The notes beneath the pieces were generated by a model. It had not been told where the DNA came from and did no database searches. It was given only the letters and a program-made list of their open reading frames with translations. Of a stretch of 39,696 nt of DNA, positions 20,874-29,673 are shown one piece after another (the first letter of the stretch is position 1; every line of letters starts with the position of its first letter). Origin of the DNA: a virus; the IMG/VR virus record IMGVR_UViG_3300021378_000060, positions 1 to 39,696 of that record, one strand, 5' to 3'. The position numbers and the translations under genes were made by a program.

Positions 20874-21149
20874 ATGTTGATACTAGAACTTTTTAACGAT
20901 CTCACGGAGAAGCAAATTTGGGGACGAAAAGGCAAAGCCCTCGTTCGTAAGTTCCGTTGTACTGGCGGCAAGCGTCATGGACGTATTGTGGCTAAAGCAC
21001 AACAATGTTTTGCTCCACCAAATATACAAGCCAAGATGAAGATGCGTATTACACGCAAGAAACTTGGACAAAGAATGATGCGTAAGGCCAAACGTACTAA
21101 ACGTACAAACCCAGCATCTAGAGCATTGAAGACGTTGAATAGAAGATGA
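20874..21149 (+). CDS. Very basic small protein, 91 aa, paralogue of the next gene
   Basis: Start MLILELFNDLTEKQIWGRKG. The core VRKFRCTGGKRHGRIVAKAQ with QCFAPPNIQAK is shared with the next gene (SRKFRCVSGPRKGRIVAK...CHAPIDAQ), so the two are tandem paralogues. Two cysteines about 19 residues apart are conserved. The tail is rich in Arg and Lys. DNA binding inside the capsid is plausible. The N-terminus contains LTE, similar to prohead protease sites. An open frame extends upstream to 20790, but that part is antiphase with the membrane protein gene and lies before the predicted +1. Confidence 0.75.
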   Translation: MLILELFNDLTEKQIWGRKGKALVRKFRCTGGKRHGRIVAKAQQCFAPPNIQAKMKMRITRKKLGQRMMRKAKRTKRTNPASRALKTLNRR

Positions 21150-21478
21150 GAATTTTTGAAGTAACAGAAGCAGGTGGTAAGTTTATCTTTGGTCGAGGTG
21201 GTAAGCCAGGTGGCTCACACAAAGGTCAAATTTCACGTAAGTTTAGATGTGTAAGTGGTCCACGTAAAGGACGTATTGTTGCAAAGATGTCTACATGTCA
21301 TGCACCAATCGATGCACAAAAGAAAAAGACAATGACTGTTACTAGATCCAAAGCACCTTCTATGGCGGCAAAGAAATCAATGTTTACCAAACGAGGTTCT
21401 GGAGTAAGTAGAGCAGTATTAAGTAAGAATAAAGCGAAAGCACCTAAGAGAGCAAAAGTACAAAAAAGGAAACGTTAA
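21146..21478 (+). CDS. Very basic small protein, 110 aa, paralogue of the previous gene
   Basis: Start MRIFEVTEAGGKFIFGRGGK; ATG overlaps the previous stop (ATGA). It shares RKFRC-x2-G-x-R-x-GRIVAK-x4-C-x-AP with the gene before it. The C-terminus is almost all Lys, Arg, Ala and Ser, like a histone tail. VTE/A at residues 6-9 resembles the T4 gp21 cleavage site, suggesting capsid targeting. It may be an internal head protein that contacts DNA; this is inference. Confidence 0.75.
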   Translation: MRIFEVTEAGGKFIFGRGGKPGGSHKGQISRKFRCVSGPRKGRIVAKMSTCHAPIDAQKKKTMTVTRSKAPSMAAKKSMFTKRGSGVSRAVLSKNKAKAPKRAKVQKRKR

Positions 21479-22140
21479 TGCGTATTGACGAGATTGACCC
21501 AAAGCATAGTAAGTTCAAAGAAGTTATACTTGATCACGAGTTGACTGAAGAACAACTTAATGAGTTGGTTCCATTAGCCGCACTTGCTGGAGTAGGTGCA
21601 ACAGCCGCAAGAGTTGCAGGCGGAGCATTAGTAAGAGGTGCAGGAGCATTAGCACGTGGCGCAGGAGCATTAGCACGTGGCGCAGGTAGAACAATTAAAA
21701 GAACAGCACAAAACATGGCACCAGTACCAAAAACAGGACCAGGGTCAGGTACAAACAATAACAGCACTATTAGGAAGATAGGTAAAGCAGTAAATAACCT
21801 AGGAACTGATCTTGCTTCACAAGAACGTGGTAGTGCTAAAAAACAAAGCAACAACCAACAAAGTTTAAAAACGAACACAGCACAAAAACTTTCACAACAA
21901 GGCGGTGGACAGGGTACTATTGGAACACAGGGTACGCAAGGTACACAACAAACTAAACTAGCAAGAGGGCAAGAATTTACAATGCCTGTTGCAGATCCAA
22001 AAAGTCCAAGTAAAACATTTAATGCCAAAATGAAAGTAAAGAATGTAACCGGCAGTGAAATTGAACTGCAACCTTCCAAACAAGCAAAAGGCTTGCCTAA
22101 AACGGTAAAGTATAATAAAAAAGATCTTGCATTACAGTAG
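21478..22140 (+). CDS. Ala/Gly-rich low-complexity protein, 220 aa
   Basis: Start MRIDEIDPKHSKFKEVILDH with LTEEQ at about residues 22-26. Residues 31-70 form a hydrophobic Ala/Gly stretch (LVPLAALAGVGATAARVAGG) that continues into a GAGALAR repeat. A long disordered Asn/Gln/Thr-rich linker (GTQGTQGTQ) follows, and then a small C-terminal domain (KMKVKNVTGSEIELQPSKQA). The start overlaps the previous stop (TAATG). It could be an internal virion protein with a membrane-active segment; no family is recognised. Confidence 0.72.
   Translation: MRIDEIDPKHSKFKEVILDHELTEEQLNELVPLAALAGVGATAARVAGGALVRGAGALARGAGALARGAGRTIKRTAQNMAPVPKTGPGSGTNNNSTIRKIGKAVNNLGTDLASQERGSAKKQSNNQQSLKTNTAQKLSQQGGGQGTIGTQGTQGTQQTKLARGQEFTMPVADPKSPSKTFNAKMKVKNVTGSEIELQPSKQAKGLPKTVKYNKKDLALQ
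21640..21681 (+). repeat. Perfect 21-bp tandem duplication
   Basis: Two identical 21-bp units encode GAGALARGAGALAR within the preceding gene; a degenerate unit (encoding GGALVR) lies just upstream. Confidence 0.85.
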
Positions 22141-22155
22141 TTTTTACGTTATAAT
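22127..22155 (+). promoter_or_regulatory. Sigma70-type promoter, near-leaderless start
   Basis: TTGCAT, 17-bp spacer, TATAAT (22150-22155); ATG 22164 lies 9 bp after the -10 box, so the leader would be only about two nucleotides. Confidence 0.55.
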
Positions 22156-22163
22156 TTAAAGAC

Positions 22164-22652
22164 ATGAAACCAGAAGTTAAAAAATTAGTATCTGCCTTTC
22201 AGGCCACTGCACAGTCAGTAAAGATTCGTTTGAAACAAAACGGATTTGTATTGCCTGTTTCGCATAATGGTGGAATCAAATTCAAACATTGTTATATAAA
22301 GAAAGATAGACACGGCTGGTTCAATATACTAAATCTACATAATCCAAAGATAGCATACTACAAAGGTATTGCTAATCATAAGATAGCAGTAGCAATATCA
22401 ATATATTTGGGTATGGATACAGAGTTTGATGAACAGGAACATTTAGATACAGATCACAAATTTTTGCACTATTATAATGAAATACGCTTTTTAAAGCATG
22501 GATTAAAGGTTGCTGAACAATCAGAAGACTATTTTAAAGTAGATATGTATCACGCTAGGTTAGACGAATATTTGCCTAAATATGAGAAATACAAGCACAG
22601 AATAGGATTGCTTCTAGATGAGGCCGAAACTTTGCTGTTTGACACTAAATAA
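22164..22652 (+). CDS. Hypothetical protein, 162 aa
   Basis: Unrecognised soluble protein. Start MKPEVKKLVSAFQATAQSVK; later Lys/His/Tyr-rich segments (KHCYIKKDRHGWFNILNLHN; LDTDHKFLHYYNEIRFLKHG) and a helical C-terminus. There is no ribosome site, and a sigma70 promoter with its +1 almost at the ATG suggests a leaderless early or middle transcript, unlike its late-promoter neighbours. Function unknown. Confidence 0.75.
   Translation: MKPEVKKLVSAFQATAQSVKIRLKQNGFVLPVSHNGGIKFKHCYIKKDRHGWFNILNLHNPKIAYYKGIANHKIAVAISIYLGMDTEFDEQEHLDTDHKFLHYYNEIRFLKHGLKVAEQSEDYFKVDMYHARLDEYLPKYEKYKHRIGLLLDEAETLLFDTK
22646..22651 (+). promoter_or_regulatory. Late promoter CTAAATA
   Basis: TAAATA overlapping the stop of the preceding gene, about 30 bp before ATG 22683. 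Confidence 0.6.
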
Positions 22653-22682
22653 CACTATAATAACGTTAGGGGATTACACACG

Positions 22683-24002
22683 ATGAAAACGTCAGATTTT
22701 ATGAACAAAGTTACAGTAGAGTCTTTACAGAAAGACTTGCGTAGCAAACATGGTATTACAGTTGATCTTGCCAAATATAGCCAAGCACAACTAGAATCTT
22801 ATAGTACAAAGATTCAAAATAAATTAAAAGAATTCGAAGTTAAGCATAAGTTTAACGAATCACTAAAAAGTGATGAATATCAAAAAACATTGCTGATCAG
22901 CAAAATTGTAGAAAGTGCAATTAATCAATATCTTGACAATCCCCTTGAAAGTGTTGATGAGTACGATCTAGGCGAAGACATTATGAATGTTGATGAAACA
23001 GATGAAGATGTAGCACGTGACTTTGCAGAAGCAAACCCAAACGATGATGTTGATGATGATCCAGGTGCAGGTACTGACGTTGACCCTAACATGGATAACA
23101 ATACAAAACAAGATTCTAAAGTACTTACAGCATTAAGAGTTGTAATGGACGATCCAAGTAAAGCAAACTTGGCTAGAATGGCAATTGAAAAGATCATGCA
23201 AGGTAAGCCGTTAAACAAACAACAAATTGATGGCTTTAGAGATGCTATGACATCAATGATGCAACCTTTCTTAAGTATGCAAGGTGTACAAAGATTAAAA
23301 GCAATGAAAAAAGGAATGCCAAGTGCTGAAGCAGTAGGCGAAAGTAAAATTGTTAAAGAAGGTGCTGAAGAACAAGCAGAATTAACAATGGCCGCTAAAG
23401 ACATGGTAGATAGATTTACAGCATTCTTAGAAGATGTTGCTGAAATGGGTGCAGAAGGAATGTTAGAACTAGCAGACTCAATAAGAGATGAACTAGGACT
23501 AGAACAATCAGAAGCATTTGTTGCAACAGTTAAACCTGCATTAGAAGCAACACAAGAAGTATTAACTACATCACGTGAAGCACTTACAGCAGGTGTACAA
23601 ATTGTTACAGGCGAACAAGCACCAACAGATACTATTGGCGCTGATCCAGAAGGCGAAGAAGAACTAGATCCTGCAATGGATGTAGATGCAGACGGACCAG
23701 TTGATGCAGTTGATCCTATTGATCCATCAGATGAGTTTAGTGCAAGTGATGCCGCAAGTGGTGGAGAAGAAACTGCTGGCAGAGAAAAGCGTGAATCAAT
23801 TGGCGAAGGTGCAGTTAAAAGATCAATGGAAGACGATGCTGAAAGCATGACTAGAAAAGAGTTTATTGCAAAGCATGGTGACGCAGAATTCTTTGACGAA
23901 TATAATGGTAGTGATGAAGAAAACGATACACCAGAGTCATACACACCTAAGAAAAGATCAGTAGCAGAATCAACTCGTATAATGAACAAGTTGGCTCAAT
24001 AA
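22683..24002 (+). CDS. Acidic prohead-core-like protein, 439 aa
   Basis: A long, highly acidic, helical protein. The first 80 residues are mixed (MKTSDFMNKVTVESLQKDLR), then acidic segments (DETDEDVARDFAEANPNDDV), helices (MVDRFTAFLEDVAEMGAEGM), and a disordered acidic tail (DPEGEEELDPAMDVDADGPV). Acid-rich helical proteins of this size form the scaffold core of T4-like proheads, so a scaffold or internal head protein is likely. It is preceded by a late promoter and an AGGGGA site. The large minus-strand open frame across it is an artefact of its composition. Confidence 0.72.
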   Translation: MKTSDFMNKVTVESLQKDLRSKHGITVDLAKYSQAQLESYSTKIQNKLKEFEVKHKFNESLKSDEYQKTLLISKIVESAINQYLDNPLESVDEYDLGEDIMNVDETDEDVARDFAEANPNDDVDDDPGAGTDVDPNMDNNTKQDSKVLTALRVVMDDPSKANLARMAIEKIMQGKPLNKQQIDGFRDAMTSMMQPFLSMQGVQRLKAMKKGMPSAEAVGESKIVKEGAEEQAELTMAAKDMVDRFTAFLEDVAEMGAEGMLELADSIRDELGLEQSEAFVATVKPALEATQEVLTTSREALTAGVQIVTGEQAPTDTIGADPEGEEELDPAMDVDADGPVDAVDPIDPSDEFSASDAASGGEETAGREKRESIGEGAVKRSMEDDAESMTRKEFIAKHGDAEFFDEYNGSDEENDTPESYTPKKRSVAESTRIMNKLAQ

Positions 24003-24012
24003 GGAGTCGCAC

Positions 24013-24363
24013 ATGAGACTATTTGAATTTTCAGGTAGTGATTTAGAACAAGATATAGTATTGCTTTTCCGCAATCAAATTCAACGTGCTAACCAAACAA
24101 ACAATACTGCTGAACTATCCTATCAAGCAATAGGGTCGCTTATGAAAGCAAGTGGCCATGGTAGTTTTGATTATGGGATCTTCAAAGACTTGTATGATAC
24201 ATCAGATGAAGTCAAAGCAGTTATAAAGAACTTCGACCAAGATGGCGTTACACTTAACACTCAAATGCAACGTGACGCAGATGGTACAGTTGATGATGTT
24301 GACTCTAGTCCAACCAATAATATAGAAAAAATGGCAAAACGAGCAACAAACAGACGCTCATAA
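24013..24363 (+). CDS. Conserved small phage protein, 116 aa
   Basis: Start MRLFEFSGSDLEQDIVLLFR; the middle has ASGHGSFDYGIFKDLYDTSD followed by EVKAVIKNFDQDG, a segment I associate with small conserved proteins of marine T4-like phages. The N-terminus matches the MR(I/L)xE pattern of the preceding block and contains LFE and DLE, potential prohead protease sites. AAGGAG precedes the ATG. Function unknown; probably head-associated. Confidence 0.75.
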   Translation: MRLFEFSGSDLEQDIVLLFRNQIQRANQTNNTAELSYQAIGSLMKASGHGSFDYGIFKDLYDTSDEVKAVIKNFDQDGVTLNTQMQRDADGTVDDVDSSPTNNIEKMAKRATNRRS

Positions 24364-24364
24364 C

Positions 24365-24394
24365 TTGACATTCACCCTCCTTAGAAGTTATAAT
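24365..24394 (+). promoter_or_regulatory. Consensus sigma70 promoter
   Basis: TTGACA, 18-bp spacer, TATAAT, about 30 bp before the exonuclease start; both boxes are perfect. Confidence 0.8.
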
Positions 24395-24423
24395 TAATAC
24401 TACAACTACAGGATTTTTTATTA

Positions 24424-25119
24424 ATGGAAAAACATACCCCACCAACTTATGTGGAACGTTACAAGTATCACACAGTTAAACAAATAAACTTACAAGGTAA
24501 AAGACTTTACGAAGCACCCGATGGTAGTAAAACACCAAGTGTCACAACGATCCTAGGTAAAACGAAGGATATGACGCATTTAATCGCATGGAAAAAGCGA
24601 GTGGGCGAAAAACAAGCACAGCAAATTGTAACCGAAGCCGCAGGTGTTGGTACAGCAATGCACAATAATTTAGAACGTTTTCTTATAGGTGAAGAACGTA
24701 AACCAGGTAACAACCTAGTGCATGTTCAAGCAAACAAAATGGCTGATGTAATTATTGAATCTGCTCTAGTAGATGTAGACGAAGTATGGGGTATTGAACA
24801 AGCATTATACTATCCACAGATGTATTCAGGTACTTGTGATGTTGTAGGACAGTACAAAGGAACTCCTTGTATTATGGACTTTAAACAAACTAACAAGCCT
24901 AAGAAAAAAGAGTGGGTAGAGGATTACTATTTGCAGATGGCGGCATATGCTATGGCACACAATGCAGTATACGGCACTGATATACGTGAAGGACATGTGT
25001 TTATGTGTAGCAGAGCATTAGAATACCAGCAATTTGACCTAGTAGCAGACGAGTTTGAACACTGGTCTAACGAATGGTTAAAGCGAGTTGAAGATTACTA
25101 TGCCAATCATCACTTCTAA
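24424..25119 (+). CDS. PD-(D/E)XK exonuclease, MGME1/RecB-like, 231 aa
   Basis: Nuclease motifs in order: GVGTAMHNNLE (H80, E84), WGIEQAL (E125), YSGTCDVVG (D139), CIMDFKQTNK (D152, K154) and YYLQMAAYAM (Q171-x3-Y175). This is the RecB/Cas4/MGME1 pattern, with two acidic residues and the Lys coordinating metal for single-strand DNA cleavage. Many marine T4-like phages carry such a gene in their replication or recombination set. The consensus sigma70 promoter suggests early or middle expression. No ribosome site is obvious before ATG 24424. Confidence 0.85.
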   Translation: MEKHTPPTYVERYKYHTVKQINLQGKRLYEAPDGSKTPSVTTILGKTKDMTHLIAWKKRVGEKQAQQIVTEAAGVGTAMHNNLERFLIGEERKPGNNLVHVQANKMADVIIESALVDVDEVWGIEQALYYPQMYSGTCDVVGQYKGTPCIMDFKQTNKPKKKEWVEDYYLQMAAYAMAHNAVYGTDIREGHVFMCSRALEYQQFDLVADEFEHWSNEWLKRVEDYYANHHF

Positions 25120-25121
25120 TT

Positions 25122-25129
25122 GGTAAATA
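25122..25129 (+). promoter_or_regulatory. Late promoter GGTAAATA
   Basis: Late box 24 bp before the GTG start of the tail spike, followed by an AGGAG site. Confidence 0.6.
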
Positions 25130-25152
25130 CACATATAAATTAGGAGAACACA

Positions 25153-26808
25153 GTGGCAGTCGTACAAATTTCAAAGATTCAACATAGACGTGGTAAGGAA
25201 ACTATAACAGGTTTACCACAACTTGCCAGTGCAGAACTAGGCTGGGCAGTAGATACACAAAAATTATATATTGGTAATGGCAGTGTAACTGAAGGTGCCC
25301 CGGCTGTTGGAAATACTGAAATCCTAACAGAAAAAACAAACATCTTTCAATTACTTGATCAATATGAATTCCAAGGAAACACAGACGCAACTGTACAAAC
25401 AGGCGAGTTTTCTAACAATCCAATTAAAAGAAATATTCAAACACGTTTAGATGATATCGTAAGTATTAAAAGTTTTGGTGTAGTTGGTGATGGTGTTTCA
25501 GATGATACTGAAGCATTACAAAGAGCAGTCGATCAAATCTTTTTAAACAGTAGCGACAAGTTTAATGCAAATTCAAGAAGAGCATTAAAATTTGAGGCAG
25601 GCTCATATAAAATTACAAACACAATTCATATTCCACCTTATGCAAATATTATAGGTGACGGACCTGACAAAACTATTATCACAATGCATGTTGATACAAA
25701 TGAATTATCACAAACTGCAAAACCTGTTTTTCAAACAGTAGGCGGAAATAGTACTCCAGGAAGTTATGTAGAGTTTGCTTCAATGCAAAACATTAGCCGT
25801 CCACAAAATATTATGATACAAGGTATGACATTAACAGTTGATGCAACAGTAACAGCAGATGCTCCATTACTTTACTTAGATAATACAACAGAAAGTATTA
25901 TTGATAATGTTAAATTTACAGGTACATGGAATGCACTACAAGGATTAGATGCGGCACAGTCTGGTATTGAAGTAAGAGGCTTAGGTGCACTTACTTCTGA
26001 AAACGTTACAATTAGTAACTGTCAGTTTACACAATTAAGTATTGGTGTTTACAGTATATACGACACACAAACAATTACAATTAAAGATAGTTTGTTTACA
26101 TTTGGTCATGTTGGTATTGACCTAGGTAGAACAAGTTCAGGATCAGGCTCTCAAGCACAAGGTCCAAGACATTACTTAATTACTAATTGTAAATTTGATA
26201 AGATTGATGACTTTGGTATTGCAGTACATGCACCAAACAACACAACTCCATATGGACACACATCATCTTCAAACATTTTTATTGATGTTGCTAACAACGG
26301 CAACGGACAAAACTCACCACAAACAAGTGTAATTAAATTTGACAGTGAACTATGTGCAAGTGTTGGAGACTTCTTTGAAAGAGATGCATTTGTAAATCAA
26401 ACTTCATTAAGTGCAGTTCCATTTAAACCAACAGTTGATGGATTACATTATACTAAATCACGTTTGAAAACTGAAACACTATCAGAAGTAGATGCACCTA
26501 CACAAATTATTAAATTACCTTTTACCAAAGATAAGATTGCATATATTGATTATCTTGTTGTAAAAGACGGAACATCTAGTGATACAACTAGACAAGGTAA
26601 GTTAACACTTACAATTAGAAATGACAGTAGTATAAACATAACAGACAACTACAGTCACACAGGCACAAGCGATGGTGCCATCGAATGGACAGCAGTACTT
26701 GATGACATGGACAGTACATCAGGTAGTGAAACTTTATTAGTTAAGTATAGAAACCCAATCGGTAATGGCATAGGAACCCTAAGTTATACTATCAGTTACT
26801 TTGCATAG
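25153..26808 (+). CDS. Tail spike / fibre with pectate-lyase-3 beta-helix, 551 aa
   Basis: GTG start with AGGAG 7 bp upstream. Residues 1-60 (VQISKIQHRRGKE, LPQLASAELGWAVDTQKLYI, GNG) are the N-terminal attachment domain common to marine phage fibres. From about residue 100, SIKSFGVVGDGVSDDTEALQ starts a right-handed parallel beta-helix (Pectate_lyase_3 type), with repeating short strands (IVSNCQFTQL-like turns, IIGDGPDKTI). The C-terminal 110 residues form a separate beta domain. Such proteins bind or cleave host surface polysaccharide; I cannot point to the catalytic residues. Confidence 0.85.
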   Translation: MAVVQISKIQHRRGKETITGLPQLASAELGWAVDTQKLYIGNGSVTEGAPAVGNTEILTEKTNIFQLLDQYEFQGNTDATVQTGEFSNNPIKRNIQTRLDDIVSIKSFGVVGDGVSDDTEALQRAVDQIFLNSSDKFNANSRRALKFEAGSYKITNTIHIPPYANIIGDGPDKTIITMHVDTNELSQTAKPVFQTVGGNSTPGSYVEFASMQNISRPQNIMIQGMTLTVDATVTADAPLLYLDNTTESIIDNVKFTGTWNALQGLDAAQSGIEVRGLGALTSENVTISNCQFTQLSIGVYSIYDTQTITIKDSLFTFGHVGIDLGRTSSGSGSQAQGPRHYLITNCKFDKIDDFGIAVHAPNNTTPYGHTSSSNIFIDVANNGNGQNSPQTSVIKFDSELCASVGDFFERDAFVNQTSLSAVPFKPTVDGLHYTKSRLKTETLSEVDAPTQIIKLPFTKDKIAYIDYLVVKDGTSSDTTRQGKLTLTIRNDSSINITDNYSHTGTSDGAIEWTAVLDDMDSTSGSETLLVKYRNPIGNGIGTLSYTISYFA

Positions 26809-27225
26809 ATGTTCTTAGATACAAATACTGACGAACGTATAACACAATGGAGAACTTTCAGAGATACACTCGAAGAGTGTGTTGATCCTTATAAGGCATC
26901 TTTAGACTTCTGGAAGACTGCACCTGTTACTGACAAATATCTTAATCCTTTTAATTCTCAACAGTGGCCAACGCCTTGGGAGTTAATTAAAGAAAACCGG
27001 TATTGTCCCGTCGGTATACCCCTTATGATAGGACATACCCTGAAGTTAACTACAAGGTTTACCAAAACGTCTGTTTTGATAAAAATATATATAGACCATA
27101 CGACAAAAAGATACTATAATCTAGTTAAAGTTTGTGACAATATTATTGACTATGAAAACAATAATATTTGTATAAGTAGTGAACTATCAGATAGCATGGT
27201 TTGCCAGGAAACAATTGAATTGTAG
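26809..27225 (+). CDS. Conserved phage protein, 138 aa
   Basis: ATG directly follows the spike stop (TAGATG), so translation is probably coupled. It starts MFLDTNTDERITQWRTFRDT; WxTPWEL and RYCPVGIPLM are distinctive, followed by a small beta-rich part (LIKIYIDHTTKRYYNLVKVC). I recall similar proteins with the ITQWRxFR motif in marine T4-like phages. No membrane segment is seen. It could be a fibre chaperone or a small structural protein; unproven. Confidence 0.75.
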   Translation: MFLDTNTDERITQWRTFRDTLEECVDPYKASLDFWKTAPVTDKYLNPFNSQQWPTPWELIKENRYCPVGIPLMIGHTLKLTTRFTKTSVLIKIYIDHTTKRYYNLVKVCDNIIDYENNNICISSELSDSMVCQETIEL

Positions 27226-27285
27226 TTTTTGTATTAAATACTGGACTGCACACATGATAAAAGAACGTATAGAAAAGAGGACATA

Positions 27286-29667
27286 ATGAACGCATCTAAA
27301 GAACCATTTATAACCAAAAGAGACGGAAATAAAGTAAAGTTAGACTTAGATAAAATTCATTTTGTTGTAGAAGAAGCCTGTGAAGGACTTACAGGTGTAT
27401 CAGCATCACAAATTGAAATGAATGCGGATTTACAATTTTACGACGGAATGACTACTGACGAAATCCAAAACATTTTAATTCGAAGTGCAAATGATTTAAT
27501 ATCACTTGAATCACCTAACTATCAATATGCCGCGGCAAGATTGTTATTATACGGACTTCATAAACAAGTTTACGGAACTTATGAACATATGACTCTTTCT
27601 CAAGTTATAGATGCTAACATTGAGCGTGGAGTATATGACTCTAATATACGTGAAAAATATACTGAAACAGAACTTAAGAAACTAAACACATTCATTAAAC
27701 ATGATCGTAATGAAGAATTCACATACGCAGGACTAAGACAAGTTGTTGATAAGTATCTTTGTCAGGACAGAAGCAGTGGAGCAATTTATGAAACTCCGCA
27801 GTTTATGTATATGATGATTGCGGCAACATTGTTTGCTGAATATCCACAGGAGACACGTTTATCATACGTGAAGAAATATTATGACGCAACATCCTTATTC
27901 AAAATTAACATTCCTACACCGGTCATGGCCGGAGTCCGTACTCCAATTAGGCAGTTTGCTAGTTGTGTACTGGTTGATGTTGACGATACTTTGCCTAGTA
28001 TTTTTAGTAGCAATTCCGCTATTGGTTATTATATCGCTCAGCGAGCGGGTATTGGCATTAACGCAGGTCGTGTACGAGCGATTAACTCGAAGATCAGAGG
28101 CGGCGAAGTAGCACACACAGGTGTTGTTCCTTTTCTAAAAGTATATGAAGCAACAGTAAGAAGTTGTACACAAAATGGTGTACGTGGTGGTAGTGCTACT
28201 ACACACTTCCCACTTTGGCATTATGAAATTGAAGACATCCTTGTACTAAAAAATAATAAAGGTACAGATGATAATAGAGTACGTAAGTTAGATTATTCTA
28301 TTCAACTTAACAAATTAATGTATGAAAGGTTATTGTCCGGTGGAGACATAACTCTTTTCTCGCCACACGATGTGCCAGGATTATATGAAGCATTTTATTC
28401 AGGCGACAATGATAAGTTTAAAGAACTATACGAAATGTATGAACGTAAAACATCTATTCGTAAAAAGAAAATAGATGCACATGAATTATTTTCATCAGTA
28501 CTAAAAGAACGTGCAGAAACAGGACGTATCTATATTATGAATGTAGATCACTGTAATACACACAGTTCATTTAAAGATCCTATTTACATGAGTAACTTAT
28601 GTCAAGAAATTACATTACCTACTAAACCTATTCAGCATATTGATGATGCTAACGGTGAAATTGCATTGTGTATTCTTAGTGCTATTAATATAGGTGCATT
28701 AACATTAAACAAAGAAAGTTCAGAACTTGAAGAACTGTGTGATTTGTCCGTTCGAGCATTAGAGGAAATTATTGACTATCAAGGATATCCTGTAAAAGCC
28801 GCTGAAATAAGCACAAAGGCTCGACGCTCATTAGGTATTGGTTACATCGGCCTAGCACATTACCTAGCAAAACACAAAGTCAATTATGCCGATAAAGAAG
28901 CATGGAAACTTGTACACGACTTAACTGAAAGTTTTCAATACTACTTGTTAAAAGCATCAAACAAACTAGCAGAAGAACGCGGAGCATGTGAATACTTTGA
29001 CCGCACTAAATACTCAGACGGCATTATGCCAATTGATACTTACAAAGAAGAAGTTAACGATATTGTTGGAAAGAAACTTAATCATGATTGGAAGACTTTA
29101 CGATCAGATATTAGTAAACACGGGTTACGGCACTCAACATTGTCCGCACAAATGCCATCGGAGAGCAGTTCCGTTGTGTCGAACGCAACAAACGGAATCG
29201 AACCACCACGCGGATACTTGTCCGTTAAGAAAAGTAAAAAAGGGCCTCTTAAGCAGATTGTACCACAGTATAGTCAACTAAAGAACTTTTATACTCTATT
29301 ATGGGACATGAAAGGTAACGAAGGTTACATAAATATCGTCGCTGTAATGCAGAAGTTTTTTGATCAAGCCATTAGTGGTAACTGGTCATACAATCCGTTA
29401 CAGTATGAAAACAACGAAGTACCTATGAGCGTTATGATGAAGGACATGTTGACAACTTATAAGATGGGTTGGAAAACAAGTTATTATCAAAACACTTATG
29501 ACTTTAAAGGTGCTGAAGATGATGCTGAGGATTTGAAACAAGCAGAGGTTGACAATAAAACAAATGGTGCTATAATTAATGGTACAAACGGTCATACAAA
29601 TGGCCAGAACGGTAATACGCAGACAGTTGATCAAGATGATGAAATGTGTGATGCGTGTGCCATTTAA
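27286..29667 (+). CDS. nrdA: Ribonucleotide reductase class I alpha subunit, 793 aa
   Basis: N-terminal ATP-cone (ITKRDGNKVKLDLDKIHFVV), then the ten-stranded barrel with GIGINAGRVRA, NGVRGGSATTHFP, MSNLCQEITLP and NGIEPPRGYLSV. The C-terminal redox pair is CDAC in DDEMCDACAI, matching the E. coli tail that accepts electrons from glutaredoxin or thioredoxin. An Asn/Gly/Thr linker (NGTNGHTNGQNGN) precedes the tail and accounts for the greater length than E. coli (761). It reduces ribonucleotides to deoxyribonucleotides with NrdB. TAAATA lies upstream at 27235 and an AGAGGAC site precedes the ATG. It forms an operon with nrdB and grx. Confidence 0.97.
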   Translation: MNASKEPFITKRDGNKVKLDLDKIHFVVEEACEGLTGVSASQIEMNADLQFYDGMTTDEIQNILIRSANDLISLESPNYQYAAARLLLYGLHKQVYGTYEHMTLSQVIDANIERGVYDSNIREKYTETELKKLNTFIKHDRNEEFTYAGLRQVVDKYLCQDRSSGAIYETPQFMYMMIAATLFAEYPQETRLSYVKKYYDATSLFKINIPTPVMAGVRTPIRQFASCVLVDVDDTLPSIFSSNSAIGYYIAQRAGIGINAGRVRAINSKIRGGEVAHTGVVPFLKVYEATVRSCTQNGVRGGSATTHFPLWHYEIEDILVLKNNKGTDDNRVRKLDYSIQLNKLMYERLLSGGDITLFSPHDVPGLYEAFYSGDNDKFKELYEMYERKTSIRKKKIDAHELFSSVLKERAETGRIYIMNVDHCNTHSSFKDPIYMSNLCQEITLPTKPIQHIDDANGEIALCILSAINIGALTLNKESSELEELCDLSVRALEEIIDYQGYPVKAAEISTKARRSLGIGYIGLAHYLAKHKVNYADKEAWKLVHDLTESFQYYLLKASNKLAEERGACEYFDRTKYSDGIMPIDTYKEEVNDIVGKKLNHDWKTLRSDISKHGLRHSTLSAQMPSESSSVVSNATNGIEPPRGYLSVKKSKKGPLKQIVPQYSQLKNFYTLLWDMKGNEGYINIVAVMQKFFDQAISGNWSYNPLQYENNEVPMSVMMKDMLTTYKMGWKTSYYQNTYDFKGAEDDAEDLKQAEVDNKTNGAIINGTNGHTNGQNGNTQTVDQDDEMCDACAI

Positions 29668-29673
29668 GGATTT

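Noticed and set aside
21534-22079. 181-aa minus-strand open frame
   Set aside because: Antisense to the Ala/Gly-rich 220-aa gene; composition artefact (Cys/Val/Pro-rich), no start signals.
22925-23989. 354-aa open frame on the minus strand
   Set aside because: Lies fully antisense to the acidic head-core gene; its Ser/Ala/Pro-rich product mirrors the Glu/Asp/Ala codons of the real gene and it has no ribosome site or promoter.
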